Origin: Saprospiraceae bacterium
Lineage (GTDB): Bacteria > Bacteroidota > Bacteroidia > Chitinophagales > Saprospiraceae
Assembly (NCBI GenBank): GCA_016714085.1
Contig: JADJNW010000005.1
Coordinates: 179,807-243,806, forward strand
DNA: 64,000 nucleotides
Reading direction: 5' to 3'
Below, piece by piece: positions 37,218 through 46,111 of this stretch. Position numbers and translations under genes: made by a program. The notes beneath the pieces were generated by a model. That model worked only from the letters and a program-made list of their open reading frames with translations. It did not search any database and had not been told where the DNA came from. Within the stretch, counting starts at the first letter, position 1; each line of letters starts with the position of its first letter.

Positions 37218-37474
37218 AGCAAGTCTCTTTAGATTCCAGATGCCAGACTCTGGATATATATTGAATAAATTTTTTTAATCGCTACACTGTTAACTTGTAT
37301 TCTGTCAAAATTGTTCGCAGTGCGCCGCAAAAATAGGCTTTGCAATAGAATGTTCCAAGTTTAATGTTTTATCTTCAACTTCTAAGTTACAAATTGCAAC
37401 TAATATTAACATAAAATCGTAATTGCGCATTTAATTTTTATATTTATTTGCAAATCAAAACATTATAAACTGTC

Positions 37475-37500
37475 GACTGTGTACTGTTGACTGCATACTG
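37475..37500. repeat. 12-bp direct repeat upstream of the DUF3052 gene
   Basis: GACTGTGTACTG (37475-37486) and GACTGCATACTG (37489-37500) differ at two bases and end 8 bp before the start codon. They may be a regulatory site or simple repeat noise. Confidence 0.35.
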
Positions 37501-37508
37501 GTATAATT

Positions 37509-37913
37509 ATGAGTGGTTATTCTGGAACACCTTTGATAAAAAAGCTTGGTATTAAGACAGGATTTAAAGTGCAATTTATCCATCCACCAGCTTATTATCT
37601 GGATTTGCTCGGTGAACTCCCGCCCGATGTTTTAATCGTGGAAGAAAATATGGAAGCGCTTGATTTTATTCACTTGTTCGTGAAAAGTGTAGCAGAATTA
37701 GAAGCGCAATTGCCCATTCTGAAAGATCAAATTGTTAAAAATGGCACAATTTGGGTATCCTGGTATAAAAAAAGCGCCAAAATTCCCACTGATGTAAATG
37801 AAGATATAATTCGTGATACTGCCTTGGCGCTTGGTTTGGTGGATGTAAAGGTTTGCGCTGTCGATGAACAGTGGTCAGGATTGAAACTCGTTTGGAGGAA
37901 GGAGAATCGTTGA
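37509..37913 (+). CDS. DUF3052-family protein
   Basis: A 134-residue soluble protein with the DUF3052 N-terminal signature MSGYSGTPLIKKLGIKTGFK. IWVSWYKKSAKIPTDVNEDI and ALGLVDVKVCAVDEQWSGLK are also conserved. Family function is unknown. It is convergent with the symporter gene, and a long stem-loop lies between them. Confidence 0.85.
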   Translation: MSGYSGTPLIKKLGIKTGFKVQFIHPPAYYLDLLGELPPDVLIVEENMEALDFIHLFVKSVAELEAQLPILKDQIVKNGTIWVSWYKKSAKIPTDVNEDIIRDTALALGLVDVKVCAVDEQWSGLKLVWRKENR

Positions 37914-37922
37914 TGGGTTGTA

Positions 37923-37974
37923 GGTTAGAAGTTTCAGGTTTCAGGTTAAAACTTGAAACCTGAAACTTCCAACC
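37923..37974. terminator. Long hairpin, probable bidirectional terminator
   Basis: A 25-bp stem: GGTTAGAAGTTTCAGG.. at 37923-37947 pairs with the inverse at 37950-37974 with two mismatches and a two-base loop. It lies between convergent genes. Each arm also carries the direct repeat GTTTCAG twice. Confidence 0.65.
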
Positions 37975-37977
37975 AAA

Positions 37978-39765
37978 TCACTGAACCTTTTTCCAGATTC
38001 GGAACAATAAATACCCACCAGCTGCCGCTACGACTGTGGCGATGAGCGCAGCTGATACATTCCCATAAATCCAGAATCCCACTGCAAACAAAGCTGCATA
38101 AACCGAAATTGAGCCAATGAGCATGCCTCCAATTTCCAATGGAAGCTTGCCAGTTGTCACTTCAGAAGCTTGCAACTCGCCGCTAGCCAACGCTTTATCA
38201 ATCACCGGTTGCCAACCAATGCTTGCCGGTTTTACCAATTTGTAGAAGCTTACCAATACTTTATGATCTGCCGGAGGGGTGAGTAAAGCTACTGATAACC
38301 AACCAATTGTGGTAATTCCTACACCGGTTAATAACTTTTGATAATCCAGCATTGGCGCAAATCCCAAAACGCCTGAATGAATAAATTCAAAATACACTGC
38401 CACTAAAAACGAAATTACCATCGCTGCCAATTCGCTATAAGAATTCACGCGCCACCAAAACCAACGTAAAATAAATAATAAGCCTGTACCTGCACCAATC
38501 TGTAATAATATATTAAATGCTTGTAATGCATTCGTTAGGGCTAAGGCAATCAGGGCCGCCAGCACCATCAATAGAACGGTCGAAATGCGTCCGATTGTAA
38601 CTAATTGTTTTTCAGATGCTTCTGGCTTTACAAAACGCTTATACCAATCATTTACCACATAGGATGAGCCCCAATTTAAATGCGTCGCAATCGTGGACAT
38701 AAATGCTGCAATCAGTGATGCAATTATTACACCCAATAAGCCGCTTGGTAATAAAGTCATCATAGCAGGATAGGCCAAATCGTCATTTATTACATTCGCA
38801 TTTACATTTGGAAAGGCTTTTTGTAAAGATGCAAAGTCCGGGAACACGATAATCGAAGCCAAAGCCACTAAAATCCAAGGCCAAGGACGCAAAGCATAAT
38901 GTGTAATATTAAAAAATAAAGTAGCACCCATTGCATGATTCTCATTCTTGGCTGCCAACATCCGTTGCGCGATATAGCCACCACCGCCTGGCTCTGCTCC
39001 TGGATACCAAACACTCCACCACTGCACCGCCAAAGGCATTAAAAATAAGGGAATCAATACATTACTATCATTAAAATCCGGTAATACGTTAAGTTTCGAG
39101 CTGACCTCTGGATGGGCAAACAAATTATTCAAACCGCCAATCTCCGGCATATTCACAATAAAAATTGCTGCCGCGACCGAACCAATCATGGCAATCACAA
39201 ACTGGAAAAAATCTGTCCAGATTACCCCCGCGAAGCCGCCAATTACAGAATAAATCACCGTCACGGATGTAGCAAGAAGTAGTGTTTGTGCTGGTGACAG
39301 ACCTAACATTACCCCGCCAATCTTGATGCCCGCCAGACAAACCGTCGCCATAATCATTACATTAAAAAAAACACCCAAGTATATCGCCCTGAACCCCCGA
39401 AGGAAAGCTGCCATCGGGCCGCTATAACGAATTTCATAAAATTCCACATCCGTCAACACGCCACTGCGCCGCCATAATTTTGCATAGACAAATACTGTGA
39501 GCATACCCGTGAGCAGGAAGGCCCACCAGGCCCAGTTGCCCGCTACGCCGTTCTTGCGTACGATGTCTGTCACAAGATTAGGTGTATCCGCTGAAAACGT
39601 AGTCGCTACCATCGAAAAACCCAACAGCCACCAGGGCATACTGCGCCCAGATAAGAAAAATTCGGAAGAATCCTTGCCCGATCGTTTGGACACAATAATT
39701 CCAATTGCCAAGGAAAGCACAAAAAATGCGGCGATGATCGCCCAGTCTAAAGTCGCTAAGTTCAT
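37978..39765 (-). CDS. Sodium:solute symporter family (SSS) transporter
   Basis: A 595-residue inner-membrane protein with about 13-15 helices. The SSS core is visible: FFLSGRSMPWWLLGFSMVAT, SADTPNLVTDIVRKNGVAGN, VIYSVIGGFAGVIWTDFFQF and LIAAFMSTIATHLNWGSSYV, the last containing the sodium-site helix. Members import sugars, amino acids or other solutes with sodium. The substrate is not evident. It ends 4 bp after a long hairpin shared with the convergent gene. Confidence 0.92.
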   Translation of the reverse strand: MNLATLDWAIIAAFFVLSLAIGIIVSKRSGKDSSEFFLSGRSMPWWLLGFSMVATTFSADTPNLVTDIVRKNGVAGNWAWWAFLLTGMLTVFVYAKLWRRSGVLTDVEFYEIRYSGPMAAFLRGFRAIYLGVFFNVMIMATVCLAGIKIGGVMLGLSPAQTLLLATSVTVIYSVIGGFAGVIWTDFFQFVIAMIGSVAAAIFIVNMPEIGGLNNLFAHPEVSSKLNVLPDFNDSNVLIPLFLMPLAVQWWSVWYPGAEPGGGGYIAQRMLAAKNENHAMGATLFFNITHYALRPWPWILVALASIIVFPDFASLQKAFPNVNANVINDDLAYPAMMTLLPSGLLGVIIASLIAAFMSTIATHLNWGSSYVVNDWYKRFVKPEASEKQLVTIGRISTVLLMVLAALIALALTNALQAFNILLQIGAGTGLLFILRWFWWRVNSYSELAAMVISFLVAVYFEFIHSGVLGFAPMLDYQKLLTGVGITTIGWLSVALLTPPADHKVLVSFYKLVKPASIGWQPVIDKALASGELQASEVTTGKLPLEIGGMLIGSISVYAALFAVGFWIYGNVSAALIATVVAAAGGYLLFRIWKKVQ

Positions 39766-40079
39766 TTTGTTTTGTTTTAGGTGTAGTTAGTATCAGTTGC
39801 TCCATAGCTGCCCCAATACGCTGCGGTGACTAAAGCCCGCCAATACAAAGGAACAAATTTTTTGGAATGTGAAGATACTTTGGGTGGGAAAGTTATTACG
39901 ACTCTATATGCTTTGAATCCTATTTCCCAAAAATGTCGCCACTCGTATTTTGTAAATCACTACTTGTAAGCGTTTGAACCAATTTGCACGAACTTGAATC
40001 GCCTTTCTCAGCGATGTTCTCGTATTTCGCATCTCCATCGAAAACGTATTTCTTTATTAATATAAAAATTGATAATATA
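39766..40079. other. Intergenic region upstream of the LamG-like gene
   Basis: About 315 bp between divergent genes. No RNA gene, clear promoter box or repeat was recognised. The frame of the downstream gene stays open to 39984, but the signal peptide begins at 40080. Confidence 0.4.
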
Positions 40080-41252
40080 ATGAATTACATTTCATTTCTC
40101 AGCTCTTTGCTGACTGCCAGCCTAGCATTACAAACGCATGCAGAATTACTATTTTCAGAGGATTTTGAACATGGGCTGAACCAATGGGAATTAAGAGGTG
40201 AACGAGCAATTAATATCATTGAAGGAGATCATGCACACGGCAAAGTACTTAAGATGGACTCGGAAGGCACTGTTTATGCTTTAATTAAGGGGTCTGATAA
40301 ATGGGCATCCGTAGCCATTACAGGAGAATTTTTATTTCCTGATGATGCTGATAATTATTTAGGCTTTATATATAACCAAACCGAAAACAAATATCGGAAC
40401 GATTTTGGAAGTGTTTACATCAAAGGTAATGACAGTTATATCAGGGTTAATCCTTTCCGTGATGGTAATGCTTCCAGGCTACTTTACGAAGAATATAAAA
40501 CGCCATTAACGGGTGACTCCAAAATTATTACAGGAAAATGGCATCAATTTAAACTGGAAGTGAGAGATCATCGATGTCATTTATATGTAGATGATATGTC
40601 TTTGCCTAAAATTACATTTTTATTATATGAGAAAAATGCTGGTAAACTTGGTTTTCAGACTCGTGTAGTGGGATATCCTGTTTGGCTGGATAATATTAAA
40701 GTAAATAAAATAAAAGATTTTACATATCAAGGAAGACCTATTCCTGATATTGCTTATGATACAACACATATTATAACCAACTGGGAATACGCAGGGCCAT
40801 TTAATAAACCTATTCGCAAGATTGAAGAAACTAATGTTGCCTTGCAAAGCGCTTCAAAAATAATCGATAAAAAGTATCAATGGAAGCCTATAAGAACAGA
40901 TGCAAGAGGTACCTTAGTGACGGCAAGAGTTACTGAATATGAGGGAGATAGAGAACTCGCTTATTTCCGCACAGCTATTTACTCGGACCAGGCCAAAGAA
41001 GTCATTTTGCACTTTAGCACTACAGATGAACTTGGATTATATGTAAATGGATTATTTCAAGGTTTCATTTATCGCCAGAGCTATGGCCCGGGAGCCGGTT
41101 CAGACTGGAACGCCTGGTATGATTTCAATAAAAATGAAGCGCATGAAGGTACAAAGGTTGCTGTGCGATTAAAATCAGGGGTTAACTATATTATGCTTAA
41201 AGTCAGAAATGGGCAATTTGCTTGCGGTGGCTTTTTTATGGCAATAGAGTAA
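40080..41252 (+). CDS. Secreted concanavalin-A-like (LamG) protein
   Basis: A 390-residue exported protein; signal peptide MNYISFLSSLLTASLALQTHA. Residues 22-210 form a jelly-roll lectin or glucanase-like domain (LLFSEDFEHGLNQWELRGER at its start and KWHQFKLEVRDHRCHLYVDD with ..WLDNIKV as the last strands). The C-terminal 180 residues form a second beta domain (LHFSTTDELGLYVNGLFQGF), as in carbohydrate-binding or PA14-like modules. No catalytic residues are recognised. It probably binds carbohydrate; substrate unknown. Confidence 0.75.
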   Translation: MNYISFLSSLLTASLALQTHAELLFSEDFEHGLNQWELRGERAINIIEGDHAHGKVLKMDSEGTVYALIKGSDKWASVAITGEFLFPDDADNYLGFIYNQTENKYRNDFGSVYIKGNDSYIRVNPFRDGNASRLLYEEYKTPLTGDSKIITGKWHQFKLEVRDHRCHLYVDDMSLPKITFLLYEKNAGKLGFQTRVVGYPVWLDNIKVNKIKDFTYQGRPIPDIAYDTTHIITNWEYAGPFNKPIRKIEETNVALQSASKIIDKKYQWKPIRTDARGTLVTARVTEYEGDRELAYFRTAIYSDQAKEVILHFSTTDELGLYVNGLFQGFIYRQSYGPGAGSDWNAWYDFNKNEAHEGTKVAVRLKSGVNYIMLKVRNGQFACGGFFMAIE

Positions 41253-41284
41253 TTATAAAATTTTATAAAATAAGCCTCTACTAT

Positions 41285-41390
41285 AAAAATCGCATTTTGA
41301 TTCATATCCCAAAAACCAAATTCAGTGATCTTCCAAATCTTATTGGCGTGGGATTTATCAGTGCTGATTGGGCGCTTTTCAAAAAGATAT
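41285..41390 (-). pseudogene. Relic 3' fragment of a second glyoxalase-like gene
   Basis: Read on the minus strand this gives KRPISTDKSHANKIWKITE and FGFWDMNQNAIFIV, matching the C-terminus of the intact glyoxalase-like protein at 41978-42349 (VSVDKFRANTPWG, FGFWDLNQNAIFIV). DNA similarity is obvious, for example TCGCATTTTGATTCA in both. Upstream of the match the sequence becomes the unrelated WG-repeat gene. It is a truncated, diverged duplicate. Confidence 0.7.
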
Positions 41391-41391
41391 T

Positions 41392-41913
41392 TTATTCCTT
41401 AATTTTATTTCCTTTTGTATCTATTAAAAACCAACTATCACTTTCCATCTTTGTATGTTCACCATCTTTGACTAATTCACAATTATAGGTAACTTGTGCT
41501 TTCCCATTTTCAAAAGGAGTAGCGCATTCAAATTGTGGCGGAATTATAATTGCTCCATCTTCATTCGCATATCCTATTTTGTTATTCTTTATGATCCTGA
41601 ATAAGCCATCAACGATATAATCTGGGCCATTATCATACCAATAAACTTCATAAAGTTCGTTATCATTTTTATCAATTCCTATGCAAGTGCCATCATGTTT
41701 TTTTACAACAGCAAAATTTTTTAAAGTATCGGTGTAACAATAATAATATTTACCTAGCGCAATCACAGTGTCTCCGCGCAGATTGATATAGCCACTTTTA
41801 ACGCCTATTTCATCAAATTCACCCTCATAAACTTTTATTAAATAATCGTTTGAATTTTGACAACATAAAATAAAAGCAATTAATGAGAACAAAGCTGTTT
41901 TTATTACTTTCAT
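41392..41913 (-). CDS. Lipoprotein with WG-type repeats
   Basis: A 173-residue protein with a lipobox (FILCC, cysteine near residue 17-18). The motif GLFRIIKNNKIGYANEDGAI followed by IIPPQFECATPFENGKAQVT is a WG (KWG Leptospira-type) repeat. Function unknown; such repeats are thought to be protein-binding. It is flanked by the intact glyoxalase gene on one side and its relic on the other, as if the WG gene had inserted between duplicated copies. Confidence 0.75.
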   Translation of the reverse strand: MKVIKTALFSLIAFILCCQNSNDYLIKVYEGEFDEIGVKSGYINLRGDTVIALGKYYYCYTDTLKNFAVVKKHDGTCIGIDKNDNELYEVYWYDNGPDYIVDGLFRIIKNNKIGYANEDGAIIIPPQFECATPFENGKAQVTYNCELVKDGEHTKMESDSWFLIDTKGNKIKE

Positions 41914-41977
41914 ATTGATTTATTATAACAAAGTTATATTATAAAATTGCACATCAAAAGAAGCCACTTATTTTTGA

Positions 41978-42349
41978 TCATTCCACCTCCTCCACAATAA
42001 ATATCGCATTTTGATTCAAATCCCAAAAGCCAAATTCATTCGTACCCCACGGCGTATTGGCGCGGAATTTATCAACACTGACTGTGCCGCGCTGAACGAA
42101 TTCTTCAAATATCGGTTGGATATTCTTTACAAAAATCCTGATAACCGAACCGCCCAATAAAGGGTCATTTTCCGTATCGGCATGCCATTGCAGATGCAAA
42201 TAAAAATTATCACGGCGCAATCCTGCATACATTTTATCGAAAAAAAAGGCTTCAAAACCTGTCTTTTCTTTATACCAGGCAATGTCTCTCTCAATGTCAG
42301 CAGAGGGTAAAACAGGAACAATCGTTAATAAAGTTGTCTTGTCAGACAT
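41978..42349 (-). CDS. Glyoxalase/bleomycin-resistance (VOC) family protein
   Basis: A 123-residue VOC-fold protein: TIVPVLPSADIERDIAWYKE, FEAFFFDKMYAGLRRDNFYL, HLQWHAD, SVIRIFVKNIQPIFEEFVQR and FGFWDLNQNAIFIVEE show the paired beta-alpha-beta-beta-beta units. It resembles bleomycin-resistance-like binding proteins (VPVLPSxD...WYxxxxGF), but the ligand is unknown. It is in a minus-strand run with the DUF3303-like gene and the oxidoreductase. Confidence 0.88.
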   Translation of the reverse strand: MSDKTTLLTIVPVLPSADIERDIAWYKEKTGFEAFFFDKMYAGLRRDNFYLHLQWHADTENDPLLGGSVIRIFVKNIQPIFEEFVQRGTVSVDKFRANTPWGTNEFGFWDLNQNAIFIVEEVE

Positions 42350-42387
42350 TTAGTATTTATTTAGTGGGTGATTAAAAATCATAAATA

Positions 42388-42660
42388 TTATATCAAAAAT
42401 ACTTTTGCTTTCGCTTGCGCAGATGATATAACGGGTATAATTTCAAATGCTGCCAAATCGTTCCAATTATTAATCCATTCCTGCAGTTTTTCTATCGATT
42501 CGCTTTCCATTACCTGGTAACAAATTTCGACTTTTTCATCAATCCAGCTATTAATATACTGAACGCCAGTGGGTAATAACCTTCCTTTTTCCTCAAATCG
42601 CTGATACAATTCTTTCACTTTATCAGGATAGAATCGTTCGATTATCATATAAATCATCAC
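42388..42660 (-). CDS. DUF3303-family protein
   Basis: A 90-residue dimeric alpha-beta barrel-like protein: MIIERFYPDKVKELYQRFEE, then GVQYINSWIDEKVEICYQVM and LQEWINNWNDLAAFEIIPVI, matching DUF3303. Function is unknown. It lies 19 bp after the oxidoreductase gene and is probably co-transcribed with it. Confidence 0.82.
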   Translation of the reverse strand: MMIYMIIERFYPDKVKELYQRFEEKGRLLPTGVQYINSWIDEKVEICYQVMESESIEKLQEWINNWNDLAAFEIIPVISSAQAKAKVFLI

Positions 42661-42679
42661 TTATTATATCCTTATTATA

Positions 42680-43780
42680 TTAAGTTAATGGAATTCGCTT
42701 TCCTGTTTTCGCTGCTTCATAAATCGCCATCAGGATGCGCATATCTTTCAAACCCTCTTCGCCAGTAATATGGCTTGGTAAAGGCTGACCATCCAATAAT
42801 ATTTTACTAAGGCCTTCCATTTGTGCGGTTTGATGATTGACAATTGGCAAATTCAGATCACCATTGCTGGTGCGGCCTTTCAGCGGGCCGTAACCATAAG
42901 CGGGTCGCAATTCAAAATAACCTCTTTCGGCAGCAGCATAAAATCGCTCTACATTTGCATTATAAGAAGTCGTGGAATTAGAGATCGCTCCGCTCGGAAA
43001 TTCCAATTGCCAGGTAAGCGATTCTTCTACTTCTGCAAATTTTGCTTTATCCGTAATCGGACCAAATTGCGCGGTGACAGCGATTGGCTCTTCCCCTAAG
43101 GTATGACGAATAGCTTGCACACAATAAATGCCAACATCCATCAGCGGGCCGCCACCAGCCAATGCTTTTTTGAGACGCCATTGGGCAGGATTTCCAGCTC
43201 TAAAGCCAAAAGAAGCTTCGATGACTTTGACTTGTCCGAATACTTTTTCTTGTCCCAAACGCTTGATTTCCAGATTGTAAGGCTCGAAATGCAAGCGATA
43301 CCCCACCGCTAATTGCACTCCGGCGTCTTTGCAAGCTTTGATCATTTCTTCGCATTCTTGCACGGATGTAGCCATTGGCTTTTCGGTTATTACATTTTTA
43401 CCTGCTTTTGCTGCTCTTATTACAAATTCTTTATGCATTGAATTGGGTAATGTTATATACACCAAATCAATGTTTTTATTATTTACAATGGAATCGAAAT
43501 TATCATAATTATAAATACTTTCTTTAGGAATATTATATTTTTTACTCCATTCATCAGCCTTGGAAGGCGTGCCGGTCACAATACCTGCCAATTGGCAATA
43601 TTGCGCATTTTCCATACCACGAGCTACCAGATTCGCATAAATGCCTAAGCCTACGAGTGCTACATTTAACTTTTTTCCATCATAAGGCTTATCATAAGCA
43701 GGAATAAACGAAGGTAAAGCTGCTGCACCGATGCCAATGCCCAAGTGCTGCAAAAACGTGCGGCGGGATAAGTCTTTCAT
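42680..43780 (-). CDS. Gfo/Idh/MocA-family oxidoreductase with Tat signal
   Basis: A 366-residue NAD(P)-dependent sugar or polyol dehydrogenase. A Tat signal is present (LSRRTFLQHLGIGIGAAALP). The Rossmann start is LNVALVGLGIYANLVARGME, and the hallmark EKPMATSVQECEEMIKA contains the catalytic lysine; GGGPLMDVGIYCVQAIRH is the second conserved site. It belongs to the exported glucose-fructose-oxidoreductase-like group, acting in the periplasm with tightly bound cofactor. Substrate unknown. Confidence 0.9.
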   Translation of the reverse strand: MKDLSRRTFLQHLGIGIGAAALPSFIPAYDKPYDGKKLNVALVGLGIYANLVARGMENAQYCQLAGIVTGTPSKADEWSKKYNIPKESIYNYDNFDSIVNNKNIDLVYITLPNSMHKEFVIRAAKAGKNVITEKPMATSVQECEEMIKACKDAGVQLAVGYRLHFEPYNLEIKRLGQEKVFGQVKVIEASFGFRAGNPAQWRLKKALAGGGPLMDVGIYCVQAIRHTLGEEPIAVTAQFGPITDKAKFAEVEESLTWQLEFPSGAISNSTTSYNANVERFYAAAERGYFELRPAYGYGPLKGRTSNGDLNLPIVNHQTAQMEGLSKILLDGQPLPSHITGEEGLKDMRILMAIYEAAKTGKRIPLT

Positions 43781-43908
43781 TGTTTTTTCTCAAATATACA
43801 AGAAAGGCATGGAATTTTCAAAATTATAATTTCGAGATTCAATATAATATAAAACCCTGACAATCATTATAATTGTCAGGGTTTTGAGGGATATTATGAT
43901 AGCATTAT

Positions 43909-45695
43909 TTACTTTTTGAAAAATGTACCCGATCCCGGGAAGTTCTGCGTCCAGTCGGGTAACCAATTATATTGCATGGCTTGCTTATCGCCGTTATCTT
44001 TATCCAAAATACTTACATTCAGGCGCAAATTTTTCCAATCGCCGCCTTGCATTTTATTCAACAAGGCAATAGGCACAGCATATTCGACCATATAACCCTT
44101 AGCTGTTTTTTTACCTTTACCCATGACGCCTGGCGGCAATAATTCTTTGAAGCCCAATTCAAAATTATCAGCAGTAGGATTCGCCGATAAGAAAAACCAT
44201 TCCCCATTAAGCGCGCCGCTTTCTTCGCGGCGGTTGTAGGCGCTGATTTCTATGGGACGTGCATCAAAAATGAAAAAAGCACCGTCTTGATCTAAATGCG
44301 AATGTCCAAAGCCAGCCTGATAATCTTCATCTTCTACATCGATTCCAACGTACAAGAATTTACCATCTTCGCGCACATCAAAACTAAATGTGCCGTCGCC
44401 TTTCTCGCTCGTCTTTGTAAAGCGCAACTTGCCCCAATCTTTCAGGTCACCATCAATTTGGGGTGCGGTTTTAGTTTTATTTACATAATATTTTTTATTC
44501 GGTATGATATTTAATTTAGAATCCCATTCATATTGATCGCCTTTTATCAAAACATTTGCTACCAAAGGCTTCATTTCACCTTTGCCTATTCTATTCATAT
44601 TCAGTGTCCATTCTTCCTGCTGCCCGGGCTGTAAAGTCTTTTCAATCATTTGCTCAGACGTCATGAGCGTTGAATTCGATTCAAAAGCAATAGCATATTT
44701 CTGCACTTCCTGCAATTCATTTTTTAATAATATTTTTGCAGATAAATCGGCAGCTACAGCCTCGTCATAAAAGAATGGTAATACTTTCACGGGCGGATTT
44801 GCATCTAATTTTCGCAGCCAACTGATCTTATCATAAGTCGCAATATTTTTATCTTCGATGCCGTCCAACATGATATTAGCATAATAAGGCCCATTATCCG
44901 TCATCGTTACCCACATGATATGATCAAATTCGCCACGCCGCTTGCCCCGCAAAGGTGTACCACCACCCGTCGTTGCCAGTACAAAATAATCGGTGCGATT
45001 GCGATCGTGCAGTGCATATTGATGCAAATGGCCAGTAAATACAGAGTGTTTGCGTGTCGAAAGCAATTCCTCAACGCGCAGCCAGTTTTTCCCACTTTCA
45101 CGGAGCCATAAGGGTTGGTGCATAAACACAAGCGTCCAGCGCACATTTGGATTGGCGTCCAACGTCTTTTTTACAAATGCCACTTGCTCGTCTGTAAAAT
45201 CAGGATCTTTCAATGCGGTTGCGCCTTCTTCAGAATTAAGACATAAAAACAATACATTTTTATATACAAAATGATAATAATCCACCCCAAACTGCTTGCG
45301 CCACAAGTTTACCATGGTAGGATTGGTATAATCATGATTTCCGGCGACATAAAAGAATGGCATTTCCAAATCATTAATAAAGCCATTGAATTCCGTCCAT
45401 TGGCGATTCAGTTCCGTTGTATCTTCAGTATAACCCTCAATCAAGTCGCCTACACTAAGCACAAATTCTGGTTGAAGCAGATTCAGTCGGCTCACGCCAT
45501 ACTCAAATACGCCCGGGCGATGCCCGCCGGTGCGGTCGGTCACGATAGCAAATTGAAATTTATCCGGATCGTTGTTCAGCGGTAGTTTACTCCAGGGCTT
45601 ATTCGCCGATGGAATTTGTTGCAATTTCAATTCGTTTTGCCCGATAGCCAACAAATTGAGACAGCTAAAAAGGACAATAAAAAGTAGTTTTTCAT
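43909..45695 (-). CDS. Metallophosphoesterase with C-terminal CBM9-like domain, frameshifted in the signal peptide
   Basis: The catalytic domain shows the calcineurin-type metal sites FAIVTDRTGGHRPGVF, LSVGDLIEGYTEDT, FYVAGNHDYTNP, FMHQPLW and FTGHLHQYAL. The last 180 residues (APQIDGDLKDWGKLRFTK, then AYNRREESGALNGEWFF) resemble a family 9 carbohydrate-binding module. The written frame begins with a TTG at 45654. From the ATG at 45695, adding one A to the five-A run gives MKKLLFIVLFSCLNLLAIGQ, a proper signal peptide. About 595 residues. Probably an exported phosphodiesterase or phosphatase. Confidence 0.85.
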
Positions 45696-46111
45696 GGATG
45701 AACTATTTTATAGAAAGATAAATAACCAAATATTCGCGCCAGTCCAGTTGTTATCAACCGTTTATCATGTCATGGCGAAGAAACAAAAAATAATTAAAGC
45801 GAATGTTAAGTTAGGATTAAGATTGGAACAAACCAAAATCAATTTGAATCGCTTCACAAATCACAATAAATGACTCAGTTTTATAAACGGATTCTTTTTA
45901 TTAGATTTACCTCTTTACCAAAAGGAGATTGTTTTAATTGACTTGCTTAGAATGCATGAAACATTGAAAGGCAAATTATTAACTATCATAATGCCACTAA
46001 AAGGCGTGAAGCGAATATGAGCATGAGGTGATAAGAAAAAAGCAATTTTGAAAGAACGAGGGAATAAAATGAATTGAAAATTTAATTAAAATATAAAGAT
46101 TTGAATTAATT
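45696..46111. other. Intergenic region between divergent metallophosphoesterase and sulfatase genes
   Basis: About 415 bp, A/T rich. It should contain promoters for both genes, but no TAnnTTTG box with good spacing was seen. The string TTGGAACAAACCAA at about 45824 also occurs at 52762 just after the GH105 -7 box. No coding or RNA feature recognised. Confidence 0.4.

Noticed and set aside
37475..37500. Start of a CRISPR-like or iteron array
   Set aside because: There are only two 12-bp units with two mismatches and no spacers or further copies.
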